Of a DNA stretch of 64,000 nt, positions 1 to 22,100 are shown one piece after another. This DNA comes from Macrobrachium rosenbergii (Eukaryota > Arthropoda > Malacostraca > Decapoda > Palaemonidae), in assembly GCF_040412425.1 (NCBI RefSeq), contig NC_089753.1, forward strand, positions 35,752,413 through 35,816,412. The letters are read 5' to 3'. The notes under the pieces are model-generated. The model saw only the letters and a program-made list of their open reading frames with translations. It did not search any database and was not told the DNA's origin. Both the position numbers and the translations under genes were made by a program. Position 1 is the stretch's first letter, and every line of letters begins with the position of its first letter.

Positions 1-1250
1 GTGTTTGTACCTATTGGTCCCCTGGTGGGGGAAGTAGATGGATAGAAGACGGATACTCATAGAAAACTGAGTGGTGGTGTTTTTTTGTTATTTCAATCTG
101 TTGAACTAGCGCTGGCGCGGAAGTAAAAGCTGTATAATCGAGAGGTAAGTATTTAAAAAGTAAATGAAATTAAGTATTTATATTTAATGATCGTGTTCAT
201 CCTAGATATTTTTGACTTTGTATAGTATCTTGATAAATCATTTCATATGGAAGTATGTTTATTTTTGTAGTTAGGACTGTAACAGGTTCACTTCTTGAAA
301 GTACAAGGTTGTAGGGCTAATACACAAAAATGATCCATCGTTTTATTCGGGGAAAGGAAATATTTATTTAACTGAGTAATAGCAAGCATAATTTCTGCTT
401 GATACCAGTGGGCTAATGTGCTTAAGTTTTGAAGAAGTGTCAATGGACTTGTATGGGTGCAGACTACTGCTTACAGTGCCAGGTTTGTCAGGATACTAGT
501 ACAGAAATGCAGAGTGCCTGATTGTGATGGTAAAGAAAGGGTGTCTGCTTTTGGTGATCCATCGTTTTGTTAGCGTTTCTTTTTGACCAGAGTCGAGCAG
601 ATGTATCTGCTGTTATTACAGTGCAAAACACATGGTGCGCAGTAGGCTTTAATCAAGGTTCTTTGCAGCGTCTCTTCTAACAATTGTTTCATAGTGCAAC
701 TATGAGGTTTTCCTCCTGTTACACCTTACAAACCCCTTACTCTCAGATTTCCTTTTAGAGCTGAATAACCTCATAGGTCGCAGCGCTTGGCGTTCGGCCT
801 AAATTGTATATTCTGTCTATCTGTCTGTCTAGTCAGAGATATGCACTTTCATCTCTGTTATATTTTGTCTAGTGTTCATCATGCATCCCCATCAAATTAT
901 TTTCTACATGTTTATATCACTGGGGCAGTTGAACCTCTCCATATTCAGTTGTTCCTTGTCTTTGTGAAATTATATTTCATTTACAACATTCATGAGGTTT
1001 TTACTATGAAGGCAAGATGCAAATGTAATTAAATTAAAGATTTTTACATTTCAAATATAACCTTAAGTCATGTACTAATTTATAGGTAGAGTACAAATCC
1101 AGTCGTCTGGCAAAATAAAATCAAAATGTTGAAGTGATAGGGATCAACGATATTGTGTTAGATGTGATAGTGAGATGAATAAATGAGGGAATAATGAAGA
1201 ATATAATAGGATCATCGATTGATTTCGCTATGAATGGAACAAAAATATTA
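1..1250. other. Probable cdk1 intron sequence, no exon seen
   Basis: No exon matching the missing N-lobe or DFG/activation-loop part of CDK1 was found upstream of position 2454. The stretch is AT-rich and holds one short interspersed repeat (633-815, listed separately). The earlier cdk1 exons therefore lie to the left of the window, if the gene is intact. Confidence 0.5.
633..815 (+). repeat. Short interspersed repeat, family 2, truncated copy
   Basis: It carries the family's conserved blocks in order: a GTAGGC..TTAA lead, AAGGTTCTTTGCAGCGT, CTAACAATTGTTTCATAGTG, GAGGTTTTCCTCCTGTTACA and CTCATAGGTCGCAGCGCTTGG. A middle block is missing compared with the copies at 47.9 and 55.0 kb. The terminal block reads GGCCTAAATTGTATATTC. 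Confidence 0.75.
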
Positions 1251-2420
1251 AAGAAAAGAATTGCATCCATACACCAGGTGAGGCATGCACAACACAAGTA
1301 GCACAGCTGAGCTTATACTGAGAGAAACAATAAGAGATAAGCAGTGAAAAGAAGAACATGCAACTAGAAAAAAGGAAAAAAAATCTGCAATTGATGGAAA
1401 TCATTAATAGATGTCATACAAAGCAAAGGGCAGGAGGGATGACATAGAGAGACATGGTGGTAGTGTAGAGATGCACAATGAAAAGAAACGGACAGACAGG
1501 GAAGAGGATAAAGGTAAATAGAGGAGGAGAGGAAAGAAGCTGAAAGACAAGTGGCAAGGGTAGAAGAGAAGATTGGGAGGTTAGGAATCAGAGCCTCAGC
1601 ACAGATGAAGAAAGATATTCATGAAAGTGAAATTGATTGGGAAATAGTGAAAACATGTTAAGTGGTCAGAAAATAGGAGCTGAAAATGGGGAATTAAAGT
1701 TGAGGAGAAAAGAGTAATGGATCATGGAGATGATGTATTGAACATCTAGTTAAAGAGGATGAACATAAACAGGAGGATGCTGTTGGCTGAAGGCTCTTTG
1801 GAAAGATATCAAGTGGAAAACCCCAAGGACCATCAGGAACAGAAAGTGAAAAAGAAAGAGCATACCTGTAAAAATATGCTGAGGATGAGGGCAATACAAA
1901 GAAGTATAGACATTATCAAGGGGTAAGAAGGCTAGAGAATACTACTGGTAAAATAATGAGGAAGGTGTTGGAGGAAAGAGTAAAAATTAATTAAAATTGA
2001 CAACTTTAGATTTGACTTTATGCCGGAGAATTCAACTACAGAGGTAGTCTTTATAAGGGGCATTGAAGAGGGCTTTTAACACTGCTATGACAAGCAGTTA
2101 GATGGACATAGGAAAAGCAAGGGGTATGAGAAAGACATCTCTAGTCAACAATGTTATTGTACCATTACAAGATCTAGAGTAAAATCAGTGAGATGATAAT
2201 TGTTGGTATCCATCAAGTACCAGCCTTGAATCCTTTGCTGCTTAGTATAGTAATGAAGGAAGTTATTAAAAAGTGCAGAAAGTGAGACCCTGAGGGTTAC
2301 ACTATACAAAATCAGAGGAAGAGATAAGTATGTAAAAGATGGAAGAGTGGAATGGAGAAGTGAGGAGTAAAGCTCAACATAAGCAAACCAATGTTTTTGA
2401 TGACCTTGTGTGAGTATAGT
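1250..2420 (+). pseudogene. Decayed non-LTR retrotransposon, reverse transcriptase fragment
   Basis: Translation in shifting + frames gives remnants of a LINE-type reverse transcriptase. In order these are a KVLEERVK-like segment near 1962-1990, a GxFNYRGSL block near 2020 (where intact relatives have a GFxPGRxTTDA-type motif), an EEGF-like RAFDTAM segment near 2070, and a GIHQVPALNPLLLSIVMKE segment near 2196-2255 (intact form GVxQGxxLSPLLF). A KLNISKPMF-like end follows near 2370. Frame changes and stop codons occur throughout, so it cannot be functional. It lies immediately upstream of a cdk1 exon, in the intron. The subfamily cannot be fixed from these fragments. Confidence 0.6.
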
Positions 2421-2453
2421 AAAGACTTCTAGTCAAATATTATTTTTTCATAG

Positions 2454-11190
<8,737 letters not shown>

Positions 11191-11589
11191 TCATAATTCC
11201 TTCAACCATGCAGATGTGATGAACACAGGAGGAAGTATGCTTGCTTTGACCTTTTCAGTAAGTAAAACTGCCAAATAGATTTCTTTGAGTATTTAGACCT
11301 GTATTCATTAAAACTGTATACAGATCATTGTTTTTCACAGCCTAGAAACTAAATGGTTATTTATTATGACTAGATCCAATATCTTTACCATCCAGAAATT
11401 CATGTTGGTGCAAACTTGCTGCTTGGCCATAAATTCAGACTGCTATAATTTTCTCACCCCAGAATACTGCTATAATTTCCTCATCCCAGAGTACTGGTTT
11501 TTCTTTCAAGTAAACTTACTTTTTAGTACATTTACAAATATTTGTCTTCTAATAGGAATTACTTCAGCACTCACCTGATTGAGGCTCAA

Positions 11590-13900
11590 CACTTCCTTCT
11601 GCTACAGGGACATGTACTGTGTTGAACTGCTTACTTCTTGAGTACACTGATGTGGACCATTTCTAAGAAATGACAAGGACCTCCAGGTGTGCACTGCCAT
11701 CTCTGCCTCTGTATCCAAGAACAGAAGCATCTCCAGAGAAGGGAAGAGTTCATTGGTATCCCCATGTAGAGGTCTGTTGTTCATCCCATCACTGCCTGGT
11801 TGTGAGGGGGGCTCAAGAGTAGGAGACATTGCTGTTGCACACATTGAGTAAAAACAAGGGGAAACTCCTAGACCTCATTGAACTTGCCGACTACAGAAAA
11901 AAGTATTTCACCCACTGGTTGGATATTTGACTTTCCAGTTTGTGATGAAAATTGAAAAGTTGATTCCAATACCTGTATCCACAGATGCTCGGATCAGTCA
12001 TATTTAGAGATCTTGTGCAAGGAAATCCATACCAAATGGGTTCAAATCATCACCAAATTTAACAAGTACACTTGGAGGTGGTCTGTAGTCCAGACTACAG
12101 AGCTCAAAACAATGACAGTTGAATCACAACGAAAAAGGTATATCTTGGACTCAATGAATGGATATCTGGATATGTACATCTGGTATGGAGTTTCAGTCTT
12201 CAACCGAGTTTATGGAATGAAACCTTTTTGGAGAGATCAGTCTCTATCCCATACCAAGGAGTGATGACTATAATCCAAGTTAAAGAGTAGGCGTCGGCAA
12301 CAGTACAGTAGAAGTGTTTACTCAGGCCTCTGCTCCTTTTTGCTGCCACTCTGACCCATAGTGTGACAGGCTTACCACAACTAATGGCTACAGGATAGTA
12401 CTACCATCCTCCTCCCCCACTGGTTTTTTTTTTCCTTTACCTGTCCCAGGTGCAGTGAGAAAGGGTTGAAAAAGCTCCACTTCACAATGGAGGAAAGATG
12501 GCCACCCCAGAAACTTATTTGTGGCGATCTGAAATTAATGATAAAGATTTCCTAAATCAGAGTGCATTTTCTCCACCAACACCTTCACTTTGCTCTTAGA
12601 AAAGTGCAAGGAAGAGTTCAGCACCAACAGAAGAGGCTGCGGACAGCACTGGGCCTCTTCAGCACCAGGTTGGCAGACGTGTGCAAGGAAGGTCGAGACC
12701 CTCCTTCTGAAACCAAATCAAGCAACCTTAAAATTGGTCACAGCAGTCTGCCAATGTGTTGAGTTAACCCACAAGGCAAACTGAAGGGAGGTCATGGCTA
12801 CTCCATGGATGAGTAGAAAGTTGGTTACTACAGTGTTATTAGAGTGAGAGCCTGTCAGCCCACTGATGTCCACCCTCATAAAGCAGGGCTCTGTACTCTG
12901 CATGTATTATTTATTCTGGCATGTCAGTGCAGGTGGGAGAAATTCAAGACTTGCTAAATGAAAAGTAATTCTTTGAACCAGACTCAACCACCCTACAGCC
13001 TAAAACAAGGGCATGGTTCCCAGAATAAACCTGAAGGCCTGCTTGACTGAATGTCTAAGATGTTGCCCTATATTCTCAGTCTCTTGGAGGGACCTCTTGA
13101 GCCTTATCTAATATGGCTTTAATGCTAAGAATGGTTAGTTTCCCTGTCACTCAGAGAACCAGACCTGTTGGTGTTAACCATTCAGGAGCCAACCCGACTA
13201 CTGCCAAACTGACCTGGACAGGGTATGCTTGTTCCCAAGCACAAGTGGACAGTCCCATGTAATACTGCAGGAAGTGGATGACCCAACAATAGCTGGGAAA
13301 CCAGTGTGTAGGGTACTCGGACCACATCCTTCTGAAAGTTGAGCCAGGAGAGATCAGCCTTGGGTACCACATAGTCAGCCCACCTCCAAAAGAACTGGTG
13401 CTACAAAAACGATTGACCTCTGCTGCTAATCTTCCAGGAATAGTGGTGCCTGTTAACTCCAATGTGAACTCTTGCAGCAAGAAGACTCCAAAGCCCTCTT
13501 AATAATGGGTCCAGAGCTGTGTGAGAAGCAGAATGATGATTAATGACCTTGCTTGTGCTGAGGAGGATATAGTCACGGGAAGCCTGTAGATGGACTCAGG
13601 AATTGCAGCAGCAACAGCAGAGCAGTACAGCATTAGAGGCAATACTATCAGTAGCAAATTGTCCTCCTGAAAGAGACAGAAACTTCAGCTTCAGCAAATC
13701 CGTAGGGCTTTGAAATTAGCTTGGATAGTGTAGCACAGCTGGGGATACTGCAGGATGAGGTATGACTAACCAATCCTGTGGTTGCAAACCAACAGAGGTC
13801 AACTCAGCAGCAATTTTTATCACCAGGAGGATCTTCCATCATTGCTGCAAAGAGCTGAACTTCAGCCACTCCACTGGTGACCACCTTTACTCTTCTCACA
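11590..13900 (-). mobile_element. Decayed retroelement remnant, possibly DIRS-like
   Basis: Broken - strand frames cover this block. One at 11602-11844 contains LFLDTEAEMAVHTWRSLSF, which resembles the RNase H start of DIRS/Gypsy-type polyproteins. Another at 13151-13480 is open but carries no motif I can place. Shared words with the 4.5-6.6 kb remnant link the two. Many stops are present and no terminal repeats were found. The family call is weak. Confidence 0.35.
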
Positions 13901-13949
13901 AAATTGTTCCTGAGAACCATGTTCATACATGCTCAGTAGCTTAAACACT

Positions 13950-16020
13950 TGATAATATGTACCTTTTTAACAAGAAAACTTCAGTGACTACACTCATTCA
14001 TGCTAAAAGGTACTTATTATAAGATGGGGGTTAATATACAGTACATTGTCAAAACAAACTCTGTAATTGTATCTTCAAGATTTAACGAGATATCTACAAA
14101 GGTTTTATGTTCAGGTTTAAGGACTTGAGGATCTGAAAACTGTATGAAATATAATTTTATTATCATCATACATTATTTAAAAGTATGGCTATCATAACTA
14201 AGAACTCATTTTTTTCCAAGAAAATATTGACATGACATATATATACAAAACTGAGAACAAAAACTTTAGAAAAATGTTTGGGCCAGAGGAAAAAAGATCC
14301 TAAAATTATCAGTGTCATACATCTACAACTATTAAAAAGTATAGTTCACAAAAAATTCTTGATACAACAGAATGGACAATTTAACCAACTGGCTAACATC
14401 AACAACAAAGAAACTAGTACAAGACAGCATCTTGAGTGGAAATGTGAATACCCAACACTGGTATTCTGGAAAGTGATTCAAATTAATAAACCACTAAAAT
14501 AAAACTTAGACAAGCTCTAAACATGACTCTTCATTAAGTAGGACACTGTTAAGAAAGGACATTACACACACAACAGTAAAAGCTCATCTCCTGGAACTAT
14601 GATCTGCTATTGCTATTCTACACATGACTGCAGTGAGCACTTTATTGGTAAACATTTAAAATACAAGAATGGTGGACTAAACAAATTTGTTTAAATTATA
14701 CACTGTACTGTCATAGAAAGAAGCTGTAGAACATTTGCAGATATCCAGTTGAAAAAATGATGTACCTTGCCATGGAGATAAGAGCTTACTGTAAGTTGGG
14801 TTAACATGAGCTACTGACATAAAAATAATACTTAACAACTTAAAATTCTTGTACATTAATTATTCCCTTTGGTGTATTTCATATTTTAGCACTAAATATG
14901 ACAAAATGTCAGTAATGGGTAGACATAAAAAACTTAGCATATCAATTGACTGCATTTACAATATAACTTTTTCATTCATTATCACAGAATACATGTATTA
15001 ATATGTACAATACTTAGTTGTTTGAGAGAAGAAAAAAAGCTCATTCAATAAGAATATTCAGTACTAAACTGTATTTCAAAGAAACATCACAAATTACTCT
15101 GAAGTAACTGAAAAATAATGACTTCACAGCTAATCAGAAAATTCCTTTACATAATGACTTTCAATTCTCAATAGAAAATAACTATCATAATCCACAAATG
15201 AACATGTCAAGAGGATGAATACACTGTACACAGAAAAATAGTCAAAATACTTGGGAAGAACTATACACTCCAAATCAGCTTCCCTTTCAAAAGCTTTGTT
15301 GGAAAGGCATAACTTTACATGACACAATATGAGTCGACAAAATTTTTTTGTACAGCAGATAAAGAGGTTCTGTACAAAATGCGCTTGCAGGTTTCAGAGT
15401 TTCCTGGAACGATGCACAAGTCTATCAGTACACTGCACTATCCAGGAATCCTTTTCCTAAAAACAGCAATTAAAGTCTGTACATATTCTTATGACAGGGT
15501 GTGGTTCTCTAGCCACTACTAGCATATGTTCATAAACCTATCCTTATTAAGGAACTATGATAGTAGTGGCACAGATGAACTGTGATTGCTATATTATTTT
15601 CTATAAATCCACTGATGTCTACAACTCCCATTTAGGGACTAAGGCAGGAGGAAGTGATGTCACAACTTCTTTAAAAGAAGAATTTCTTTGTATTAGGTAT
15701 TCATTTACTGTTTTATCAAAATGAAAACATTCACAGCTACATATGACATCTGCACAAATCTTTCTGCTTAACAATAAATATAATTATCTCCCTCACCCCT
15801 CCAAAACACAAAAGGATATGTGGAAGTTTACTATGATAACTGAATCAGTTGAGATAATTAAGACCCAATCCATTGACCATTCAGTAGCTAAAACTAGGTG
15901 TAAAATTTTCTGTCACATAGCACCCAGACAAAATATGATCTATAACAATTCAGAAATCTAAAAATCTATAACACTAGCACAAATAATGTGTGTTTGTGGT
16001 GGGTGTAGATTATTTACCTT
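13950..16020 (-). other. AT-rich segment downstream of the msl1 stop, possible 3' UTR
   Basis: About 2 kb of AT-rich DNA without recognised repeats follows the msl1 stop on the - strand. Reverse-strand AATAAA hexamers occur, for example at about 14641-14646 and 14156-14161. A donor-like GTAAAT follows the stop exon at 16020, so an extra 3' UTR intron is possible. Confidence 0.35.
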
Positions 16021-16040
16021 TCAAAATACGATTATTTCTA

Positions 16041-16110
16041 TCATCGCTTTCTTCTTCTTGTTGAAACTCCCTCAAGTCCGTGTCCAGTTAACCATGGAAT
16101 TGTAAATTCC
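16041..16110 (-). CDS. msl1: msl1 last coding exon, end of PEHE and basic tail
   Basis: The acceptor reads TTATTTTCAG. The exon completes the CAG codon, then encodes EFTIPWLTGHGLEG and STRRRKR before TGA at 16043-16041. The FTIPWL block aligns with the NFELPWL end of the vertebrate PEHE domain. The long tail that follows it in some homologues is absent. Confidence 0.88.
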
Positions 16111-19100
16111 CTGAAAATAAGTAAATCACCATGATTTTAGTGTATTGGAAAGTTACAATGAAGAATGAAATTTACATAATCTTTAAAGACATTCAGCACT
16201 CCCAGAAATATATAACTTTGGAAAAAATATTTTTGTTCACCAAGATCCTCTCGGTTAAAGTTGTCTTCCAGCCGAGGATTTTACCACCAAGGAGAAACAT
16301 GAACATCTTAATGAACAATGTTACCATTGTCACTGTTTTTAAATCAATTTTCCTTATTAGAGGTTTCATGTCAAATGTTTCGTGCTTTTTTTTAACATTG
16401 GCCTTGGGCTTATGCAGCTGATCCTCTCCCTATCTTTCAAAAATTCCTACGACATCTTCCTCTCATTCTGCAGTTCGCCCTAGACCAACTATGTACAATA
16501 GCACCCAAGAACAGTGTAGGCAAAGGACACACTTGTATCAATGTCAAGAGACCGAGCATAAAAAAATCATAGTCAGCATTCAATAAAGGCTCACCTAGGA
16601 TAAAATCTGGAGGTGCTAGGCAATGGTTGCTTAAGTCCGGACCACTAATTCATAAGACTGACCATAAGGATCTGTCTTTACTTAAATTTTTCTTTAAAAG
16701 TTCAATAACTGGAGAGATTAAAAATTTCCTCTATTTCCAAAATTTGGCTTCCACGGTTTGTTAAAACTTAGACAATCACCAAGAGATGTAACCTGTAGGC
16801 AGTGACCTTCATTCTCTGTATGCAGGGTTTGGGTCATGCTGGGTATTCACCAAGTATCCATGGATCAAATGTGTGTGACTAGTTTTAATTAAAAAATTAC
16901 TTCAGTGTGGCAATCTTTATTACTTCATTGTGGTATTCTTTTTGGTCTGACGAATGCCATACCCCAAAAAAGGGTTAGACTGCTTTTATTTGTTGTCATT
17001 GGATTTATAAGTCCACCATTTATTAAAGAATGACAAATTTTTAAACAAATTATATTTTTCATAACTAACAAACCAGAGGTCTTAACGTAAGGGGATTTTC
17101 ACAAGCGCCTAGCTGGAGTCCGGTTATTAATAGCACAGGGTTTTGGTGCCAACAGGAAATACCCAATGGGGAAAGAGGTGGCCAGAGCCCAACCCGTTTC
17201 CCCCTAGCAGATGCTGTGATGCTTCAGTTCTCTCTTAACCACCTTCCAAGCAAGACGATCACTGTCTTTCTTGCTCAAAAACCAGTTGTTTTTAGCACTT
17301 ACTGCCCATTTTACACTCTGGCATTTTGGTTTTTCATTCTCCTTTTTGTTTGTGCGATTGTGTTATATTGTGCTATCTGCATTTTTTTTAGTTCCTCGTT
17401 GGGCGAGCGGGTTCCGTTCTCAGCTACCACTCTGTTGGCCGCGAGTTCAAATCTCCGACCGGCCAGTGAAGAATAAGAGGAATTTATTTCTGGTGATAGA
17501 AATTCATTTCTCGCTATAATGTGGTTCGGATTCCACAATAAGCTGTAGATCCCGTCACTAGGTAACCAACTGGTTCTTAGCCACGTAAAATAAATCTAAT
17601 CCTTTGGGCCAGCCCTAGGAGAGCTGTTAATCAGCTCAGTGGTCTGGTTAAACTAAGATATACTTAATTTGCATTCCCAGATAATGCAAACCCATGAATC
17701 ATCTAATCAATACAGGCCTCAGAAAAGATGCCTAGGTGTTGGTAATAACCCACGCTCTCATCATTTAGCCACCTTGGATACAGACCCATATACCACTTGT
17801 AGCAGATACAGATCTAAGGATTGTAATGCAAGTAACCCCTGCTCTGAGTGTGGTAATTGGTCTCCTGAACAATGGAAGAATTCCATTAAGACCAAGGGTT
17901 TCTTCTGTATATGAACAATTATGGTTTATACAATTCTTAATCTCTGACTGGGATCATTACTTTTGATCTGGTAACAGTGGTTGTAGTTTGGTTGGATCAC
18001 TGGTATCATATTCCCTTATCCCACAGGGTATGACTATAACATACTGGAACATTTTAATAAAACTTGGTTCATTTACTGTATCCCGTCACAGTGCATGTAT
18101 ATCATTACTATTGTATTAAAAAATATAAACAATGCAATCATGCACCATTTTGAATTCTGGTAATGTTTACACTCTCAAAATCATCAGCTGACTGAGTTCT
18201 ATACACATCACTGCCATGTGTGCTAAATGTCAGCTGAGTACAGTTTGAACAACAATCTCATTGCCATTAGTTGCTAAAATAAACAAATTGCAGCATACAG
18301 TAAAATTTAAATGAAGTAAAGGTGTGATATAGACAAGTCGGTAGCCAACACATGAATGAAAACAGCTAATATCCATATGGGTGAATTTTAAAGCAAGTGC
18401 TATTCTTAAGACTCTTTATTTTTACTTATACCCAACTCTTAATAAATGAGCGATAGTTATGGTAACTAACACTGGCAAACAGCTGTTTATGTCATTACTT
18501 GCTGTTGCGCCAGGTATTGTTAAGTAGTAGTCATAAAAGAGTAAGTAGTTGTTAATTATGTGAAATAGCGATGAGTCTGGTTGAATATACAATGACATTT
18601 GCCCCATAGAAACATGTGCTTCTAGGCCAATTCATAATTCAAAAGCCTAGATGGAATTTGCATTAGTAATGTAATCTATCAAAACTGAGGTAGGCATAGT
18701 AACCCTAGTCTAGTATAATCTATCGAAAATGAAACTTGCACAGTGAGCATAGCCTGGCATAATCTAAAGAAAAAAACCCATGCTAAGAAAGTGACAGCAT
18801 TAAAGAAAACACGGGTAATGGCATAGTATCTGATAGCACTAGTTGCCTTGTTGAAAACTTGCAAGCAAAAACAGTTCTCAAGCTTGAATAATAAAGGTTG
18901 AAATGCACAAAGGTATTTAAGAGTAGAAACTAGAAAAACTCACAGTATCAAGACTGGTCACTGTCACCAACAAGCGTGACAATACAAATTCACTGGTGAA
19001 ACACGAATCATCACTGGCAACGTATACTTATGAGATGTGACAATAAAATCACTCAAAAGCATGAAAGAAAAAGGAGAAAGTCAGGGACAGACTATTGAAG

Positions 19101-22100
19101 TTGTCACAGCAAGGAGAAAAATTATCTATTAAGGTTGTTACCTGGGCAGAGCTAAAGGTGGACGCACACTGCAGCCACCTAGCCAGAATATGACCTTTAA
19201 ATTGCTGTTTGATAGTGTATCTCGGATAAGCTAACATATATACATGTCACAGGGTTTTAAGAACAACACTTTCTCTTAAATTAACCCTTATACATATCGT
19301 CTTTTTCACTTGTATAAAAAGCTACTTACTTCAGTCTAATCACACCTTTATTTATACTTTATCAAAATTTTACTGCATGTATAAATAAAGGTAAGCTGTA
19401 TTTTTCTAACCCAGCTTTGTTAATTCACAAAAAATTTAACTCCAAATTATGTCTGAGAGTTTCACTCTGGTCAAACCAATTACATGTAGGAACAATTATT
19501 AATGTAAAAATCATATAATCGACCTTAAAGATTTTTTTCAGCTTCAAAATAATGAAAATCCTGGGAAGCATAACTAGAATACAATCTGAGAAACACCTGG
19601 TAGTTGCACCTGAAAAACATTTTAATTTTTTAATGAAAATATATAATACAATAAAAACATTCAAGGGCTAATTTAATGAAAATAGACATTATCACTTACT
19701 GAGGGGGTATTCGGGCAAGGGGCTGCCCAAAGGCACAAACCGGAAGAGTATCCTCTACATGTAAGTACATAGCTGATTCAGGGCAAGGCCACAATGACCC
19801 ACTGCCCGATACTGTTGGTTCATTGGCACTCTGTCGACTTTCATAGCGTTCACGAAGCCGTTCATAATGTCTCTGCTCTCTCATTCTCTGCAAATCCCAC
19901 CTGTAAATATCTTACGATTTATAAAGTTGTTTAAATATATTACAATTAATTCAGTGACAAATCTCCACTCCACAGTATCAAAATATCATCTTGGACATGT
20001 GCATACAAATCGAGACTGAAATACAATCCATAAAGTTACGTATGACTCATTACAAACAAAGGTCATGTAGTACACAAAAAGTACAAATTTAAGATGATTT
20101 TCCAGACTGTAAGTATTATGAACACATTATTCATTTTGGTTTATAGTAGCCACCTGGTAAAAGATATAAAATCAAGTTCCAATATCATAGTATATTTATT
20201 GTTCCAAATCCAACAATCATATGAGACCCTTTATTTGTAGATGGAATGTTATTTGTTTCCTCAAAACCCATCAGTCACACAGATCCAGAATTACAATTTA
20301 GGTTGGGAGTTCTTAGTAAAAGATTCTCAGCTTTATTAGATCACTTGGGGACAAAACAGGTTAGGGACCAAGTGTTTAAGATTTCTCGTAGGATGTTGTA
20401 AAAAAACTTAAAAAACCCTGAGAGTTAGTAAGATATTTCTACTGGTGATAAATTAAGAAACGTGGAGATCAACTAACTATTCTGAGGAGATATACAAGCT
20501 TGTAACCCCAATGGACATTTCTTGTGAAAAATTAATAATAAAAGAGTGAGGATTCAAACAATTTATAGTCTCTCTATTCAGACATATTATTCTCATTTAT
20601 TCAATAGTATTATGTACTATATTTAATTATCTCATTCAGGTCATAAATACAGGTACAGTATATGAAAATGAAAGCAAGTGGTCTGCCTTGAAGAGAAGAA
20701 AATGCAAGGTTGTTTTATTGTATCTTGGGACTAAATCTACATATATATCTTTTAGGTATAAGCACTAGTTTTCACTTATGCTGAGGTCTTGGAACTAAAC
20801 CCTCGTCTGCTGAGGGCTGAATATTCAATTCTGAAGGGTTCTTTACGATTTCTACAGCGACTGGAAATTAACAATTTTCATGATGGTACATCTTTAATCA
20901 TTTTATTAGCTGCTCCTATTGCACTAATTCTCCTGTAAAGCAGATGTACTGCGGGACAAGGAGAATTGGTGTGGTCTTTTCAGTGCAAAATTAGACACAT
21001 AGTTGTGTCTCTTTTTACTTTAGCATTACATACTAGTGATACATTTGGCATGCCTTACATTTGATGCGGTGCAGTATACAGCACAACTGTCCAAGTAAAT
21101 ATTTTAAAATTCTGAATGGCAGTTGACTACTGATGTCATTAATTACTAGAGTAAAGAGGGTGGGATTAGGAACATGTACCTTTAGAACTTTGGCAAGTGC
21201 GACGATCTTTGAATGAATATCGTCAATTTGTAAGTGAAAGGTATGATCTGTTAGATAGTTTCCAATGAAAATTGACATGTGGCCACATATATTAGTTTTG
21301 TATTTTTAAAATTTTTTAGTAGCTCCATGTGCTACCATAGATTTCTTGTATGTCAAAGAAAATGGCTGATATTCAAATGCATTCAAATCATCTATGGATG
21401 TGATCTTCCAGAAGGGATGGTGGATCTACAGTAGGTCTGCTCTTCTGTAATCCAAACTGGGTAGGCATCAATATCTTATCTTTACATTATGTGCCATGTG
21501 AGGCATTCATTTACCATTTTCTCTAACACTTCCCATAAGCAACTTGTTAGGAAATTATCCTGTAACTGTTTACATTACTCAGGTCTTTCCATGCTTGGAG
21601 ATGGGAGTAATCATGGCATTATGCCATTCTTCAGAGAACAAACTGTATGGAAAAATTACTGCATTGTATATAATGCAAACAGAATCCATAAATCTCATGA
21701 TGGCTTTACAGAAAAACATTTTAAAAAGTAGAGAAATTTGTTCTATGCTGACTTCAATACATCATTCAATGCACTTCCATTATTTGTGTACATACTGTAC
21801 TACAAACAGACTAAAACCAATATCACTCTACAAAAAAATAAATTTACAACAGGTGATGAAAAAATTATTTCAAAGCTCAGAGCTATAAGACAGAAATGTA
21901 TTTCAGCACAAACAAGTTTTGGATTCCATTCTCCCCCCCGCCTTACCTCAAAGCACCAACAGAGGTTGTAAGTATAAAAAATTCCACTGATGGACAGCAA
22001 AGACTTAATACCGAGTACATACATAAGGCCTGTATTACCCCATGCAAACAGAAACGCAGTCACTGGCTGAGAAAATTACATTTTTATAATAAAGTTTTAT

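Noticed and set aside
13151..13480. 109-codon - strand open frame as a host gene
   Set aside because: It lies inside a decayed mobile-element block with shared words at 4.5-6.6 kb and stops on either side. No host domain is recognisable.
17397..17460. tRNA-like sequence with a B box
   Set aside because: It cannot form a full tRNA cloverleaf by eye and is followed by the SINE body. The same head recurs at 57.48-57.52 kb, so it is a SINE head rather than a tRNA gene.
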